From positions 7,441,001 to 7,501,000 of the forward strand of contig NC_092579.1 in the NCBI RefSeq assembly GCF_037975245.1: a stretch of DNA of 60,000 nt, given 5' to 3'. Positions 57,043 through 60,000 of the stretch are shown here, one piece after another. Position numbers and translations under genes: made by a program. The DNA is from Apostichopus japonicus (taxonomy: Eukaryota; Echinodermata; Holothuroidea; Aspidochirotida; Stichopodidae). How positions within the stretch are numbered: position 1 is the stretch's first letter; every line of letters begins with the position of its first letter. The notes beneath the pieces were generated by a model. That model was not told where the DNA came from. It worked only from the letters and a program-made list of their open reading frames with translations, and made no database searches.

Positions 57043-60000
57043 GTTTGTAGAGTAATAAAATTTACAATATGACTAGGATGAAGAGATATCAAAAGACAAC
57101 AGCTGTAAATTGCTTTATCCCGAGGGGCAAAAACATGAAGGGGTGCGGCCCGGGCGGGATGGGGGAGGTTAGATCAACTATACTGACTGCATTGATGGGC
57201 CAAGCAACGCTGCGAAATGTAAACCAACAGAAGTGGAAATTTGTATCATACTTAAATTACAAAGTCTGTACCCTATTATTAGCTAGGATTACAAGGGGTT
57301 GGATGACTAACTTACCTTCACTATTCTTTCTACTTCTCTCATATATACTTCATTTTAGATAGGTATGATGCTGTCATTGGGAAGATAAAGGCATCTTTAC
57401 AATCTAATGATGTTGCTCCTTTCCAAGCATCCACCCTTATGTCACAACATCCCAGATTTCTGATGTTTACACCAGTCCTGGACTAAGTAACCTTCACTAT
57501 TTTGTTTCATTCTCCCGTACTTCATGATAAATAGGTATGATGCTGTCATTGGGAAGATAAAGGCATCTTTACAATCTAAGGATGCAGAGATAAGTGACCT
57601 CAAAATCCAGATTGATGACTTGAGAAAGGCTCTCAAGGGAGATGAAGAAACTCAGGCAGAGTTACAGAGACATTACCATCAGAAAATTAGAGAGAAAAAC
57701 GTTGAATTAGAACATTATAAAAGGTAAGTATTGGTGTACTTGACATCTTGGAATTTCCCTTCTTTGCTTGTATTTAATAAATATTATTTGTCACAGAGGT
57801 ATTAAAATTGAATGTTAGTCTTGACGAAAAACCTTTAAAGGAGCTGGTTTTGTTTGAGTAAATTGTGTAATCCTCAAGTGCAATTTCCCCTTAAGCCACG
57901 TACATATTCAGTGCATTCACCATCAAGTATTTCTCCTTGCCTTTAAGCAATCAGCTGATATTAAGCCTAATCAATCAATGAAAAACTTTGTTATATTAAA
58001 ATCTGATATGAAATTATAGAATATATATTACTTTTTAGTAGCTACCAGCTGTGTAGGTGATGACAATATCAGCTTGGTTTACTAATAAGTTCTATGCATC
58101 AGTCATTCCATAAATAAAGAGTCTATTAAACTAAGTGACATTCTTGCTGTCTATGTAACACAGGACCAACTGTTTTATACCATTAGATATCAAGAAATGC
58201 AAAAAGTCATCAATTTTATTTTTGCCGACTCTATGATGTTTATATTGAGCTAAGAATTATTTTCTCTATCTTTCCCCATTACAAATAACTCCAAAAAATA
58301 TTATTTTGTCCCACTACAGTGCATTTGGATTCCAACACTGATAGCATCACAAATTGAACCCCCTAATTTATGGAATGACCCAAATTCACATCATATGTAT
58401 GCTGTGAAAATGGTATAGCCCTAATGACAGGAGATAACAACAACATCAAGCCCAATCTTTTGTAAAATATTCAGCATACAGTATCAATGTAAAGTGTTGC
58501 CAACAAAACACAACTACCATGCATTTGATGCTCTCAGTTCTTTGCATAGGTCTTGGAAAAGTTTTACTGCTATACATGAAACCGGCTCTTTCTGGCTTTA
58601 CTCGTCTACTGTAGATTAATGAAAGAGATAACCAAATTTCTACTGTGATCTTTACAAGATAAATGTGCAGCCAGTCAGTATGATACACTTTAAGAGACGC
58701 ACAACTTTAATCTCTGACATCATCTCTCGTCAGGATAAAAGATGAAGAAACTGAGAAAGAACGAGAGGATGTCGAAGCTTTTCGGTTGAATCTCCAGAGG
58801 CAAGTCAGACAGCTGGAGGACGAGTTGGATGTGCAGAGGAGGGAGTTGTCATCTGGGTTTGATGAGGCCATGAAGAGAAGAGAGAAAGAATATCGCACTA
58901 AAATAGAAGAACTTAGTGCCAGCGCTCTCTCATATGAGATGAAGGTAAGATAAATGTCTGGGTTTTGTAATGCCATGACTTTAAGTATTGTTTTGCAAAG
59001 AGACCTTTTTGAAGGTTCTATAGCATCTTTGTGCCTGCAGTGCATTTTCGTTTGTGTGTGTGTGGGAGGGTTGGGGGGGGGTTGGGGTGGGGGGGGGGAG
59101 AGGGGAGCTTGAAAAGTTAAGGCAAACTTGAAGGAGATGATAGTAAATTTTCATCAGTCCTGATACTACAAACTTCGACCTCATGTTGCTAATCTCTGAT
59201 TTAATGGGAAAACATTCTTTACAGCAACTGAATTGCTTAATATACTTTTAGGTGACCACTTTCTGAGGTGAGATGTGTAAAATAGATATACTTAATCTTG
59301 CAAACTGATCTGTAAAATTACACCAATTAAGCTGCTTTGTGATACATTTTAGTGAGTGTAAGACACTACAGAAGACCCTTGCCTGATGTGTTTCAGATAA
59401 CAAAAGGAAATAACATATAAAATTATGAAAGAGCTTACAACTAGTAGGATGAAATGTTCTCACTTTTGGATTCTTTTAATTAAAGTGTTAGAAGTCCAGC
59501 TGGTGTTTTCCGTTGAAAGTCAGCCAAACTTTGTAGCCACTGACATCTGCACAATTAAACATGGCTTTAGGGATAAGTGTGTGAAATGAATTGCATTTCC
59601 CCAATTTAGAGATATTTTATACCCAGTTACTATGGTAACTATGCGCTGTCTGCTTGCCAGAAGTCCATTTATGTTGTGTATTGTGTAAACCTGAAGGTAG
59701 GAGATACACAATGTGAGACTATCCCTTATGTTTATATCTAGATCTTTCATGCTTGTAATGCTACTGTGTTCACTAGTGTATTGCCATATTTGAACTACTG
59801 TTTGAGCATTTCCTTTAATAGGTTTTAACTCTCTTTTCCCCTCAGGCCAAGTTCCTCTCCAAAGAAGTTGATTTGGTAAGATCCTCAGCTGGTAAGACAA
59901 ACCAGGAGTTGGTTAACTGCAATGGAATCATGAGAAACTTGGAAAAACAACTTAAAGAGAAAGAATGGGAGTTACAAGACACAATAGGCACTAAAGATGC
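56827..60000 (+). CDS. CCDC57: CCDC57-like coiled-coil protein, 3' partial
   Basis: Vertebrate CCDC57 is a centriolar-satellite/microtubule-associated coiled-coil protein linked to centriole duplication and ciliogenesis. The CDS joins 56828-57042, 57535-57723, 58734-58944 and 59846-60000, about 256 residues before the window ends. Conserved landmarks against what I recall of CCDC57 are ELAAQKEQEWREVQ at the N-terminus, DDFKYNLKLLMERDQELERYDA (ERD-ELERYDA), FDEAMKRREKEYR (FESKMRKREHEFR) and ALSYEMKAKFLSKEVDLV (ALSREVKVKLLHKELEAL). The whole visible part is heptad-rich coiled coil with no membrane segment. The start at 56828 is the first ATG after a splice acceptor. Other long coiled-coil families could share composition, but these ordered motifs make CCDC57 the best call. 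Confidence 0.83.
57359..57486 (+). pseudogene. Partial duplicate of CCDC57 second coding exon
   Basis: The 49 bp at 57359-57407 are identical to 57531-57579, the acceptor and first 45 bp of the real exon. The intronic CCTTCACTATT upstream of both is also shared. After that the sequences diverge. If used from its own intact acceptor it would keep the frame for 40 codons and stop at TAA 57484-57486. It is either a dead partial duplicate or a truncating alternative exon. Confidence 0.75.
57535..57723 (+). CDS. CCDC57: CCDC57-like, second coding exon
   Basis: The exon starts after GATAAATAG and ends AAAAG|GTAAGT, phase 2 to phase 2. It encodes YDAVIGKIKASLQSKDAEIS to LEHYK, a coiled coil. The acceptor has little pyrimidine tract, possibly a consequence of the duplication just upstream. 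Confidence 0.83.
58734..58944 (+). CDS. CCDC57: CCDC57-like, third coding exon
   Basis: The exon starts after CTCGTCAG and ends ATGAAG|GTAAGA, phase 0. It encodes the FDEAMKRREKEYRTK and ALSYEMK motifs that are best conserved in the family. Confidence 0.85.
59041..59107 (+). other. G-rich intronic tract
   Basis: (GT)5 is followed by GGGAGGG and long G-runs separated by TT, T and A. It is a potential G-quadruplex on the coding strand about 100 bp after the third coding exon of the CCDC57-like gene. Confidence 0.55.
59626..59639. promoter_or_regulatory. X-box-like RFX motif
   Basis: GTTACTATGGTAAC has one departure from the symmetric RFX consensus GTTRCC-AT-RGYAAC. It lies in the intron 207 bp before the fourth coding exon of a gene whose family works at centrioles and cilia. 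The position in a late intron is atypical for an X-box promoter. Confidence 0.35.
59846..60000 (+). CDS. CCDC57: CCDC57-like, fourth coding exon (runs off window)
   Basis: The exon starts after TTTTCCCCTCAG in phase 0 with AKFLSKEVDLVRS and is open to the window end (51 codons plus two bases). It continues the coiled coil with KEKEWELQDTIG. Confidence 0.85.

Noticed and set aside
57069-57362. 97-codon frame between the first two CCDC57-like coding exons
   Set aside because: No coiled-coil character or family match, and it crosses the polypyrimidine/acceptor region of the duplicated exon. Intron.

Overview
The window is nuclear DNA of an animal. It is AT-rich, with split genes, GT/AG introns up to 12.5 kb and many degenerate transposon copies. 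The protein sequences and the repeat types (CR1-like LINE end, hAT-type miniature elements, a tRNA-derived SINE) point to an invertebrate deuterostome. I would guess an echinoderm, possibly a sea cucumber, but the species cannot be proved from sequence alone.

Three protein-coding genes are supported, all on the + strand. (1) A meteorin/meteorin-like secreted factor has three coding exons at 1702-2168, 14680-14736 and 15475-15809. Its signal-peptide exon lies upstream of the window, and a long 3' UTR probably runs to about 18.95 kb. (2) A complete FOXK transcription factor has seven coding exons between 41416 and 49073 and encodes 639 residues, with an FHA domain followed by a forkhead domain. 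(3) The 5' part of a CCDC57-like coiled-coil protein has four coding exons from 56828 to the window end. Exon phases are consistent across every junction. From memory of the human map, METRNL, FOXK2 and CCDC57 all lie in 17q25.3, so the block looks like conserved linkage.

The 22 kb between the meteorin and FOXK genes (about 19.05-41.4 kb) contains no gene I can support. It is visibly richer in CpG than the gene bodies and is full of mobile DNA. A CR1-like LINE 3' end lies at 23.5-24.05 kb on the minus strand. A 1,217-bp hAT-type element with perfect 15-bp inverted ends and a perfect 8-bp target duplication lies at 25,986-27,202. A 1,556-bp hAT-type element with perfect 10-bp ends and a perfect 8-bp duplication lies at 31,126-32,681, inside an older element. 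There is also a set of very small (25-31 bp) palindromic insertions flanked by 7-10-bp direct repeats at 33.5-38.7 kb, and an iterated TGACCTTTGACC-type repeat at 39.75-40.3 kb.

Two genes carry decayed copies of their own exons: the end of FOXK exon 4 is repeated twice in the following intron, and the start of the second CCDC57 coding exon is duplicated 172 bp upstream. The least expected observations are the palindromic mini-insertions, the hairpin shared by three miniature elements, the sharp CpG contrast between gene bodies and intergenic DNA, and the many long G/C homopolymers in an AT-rich background.
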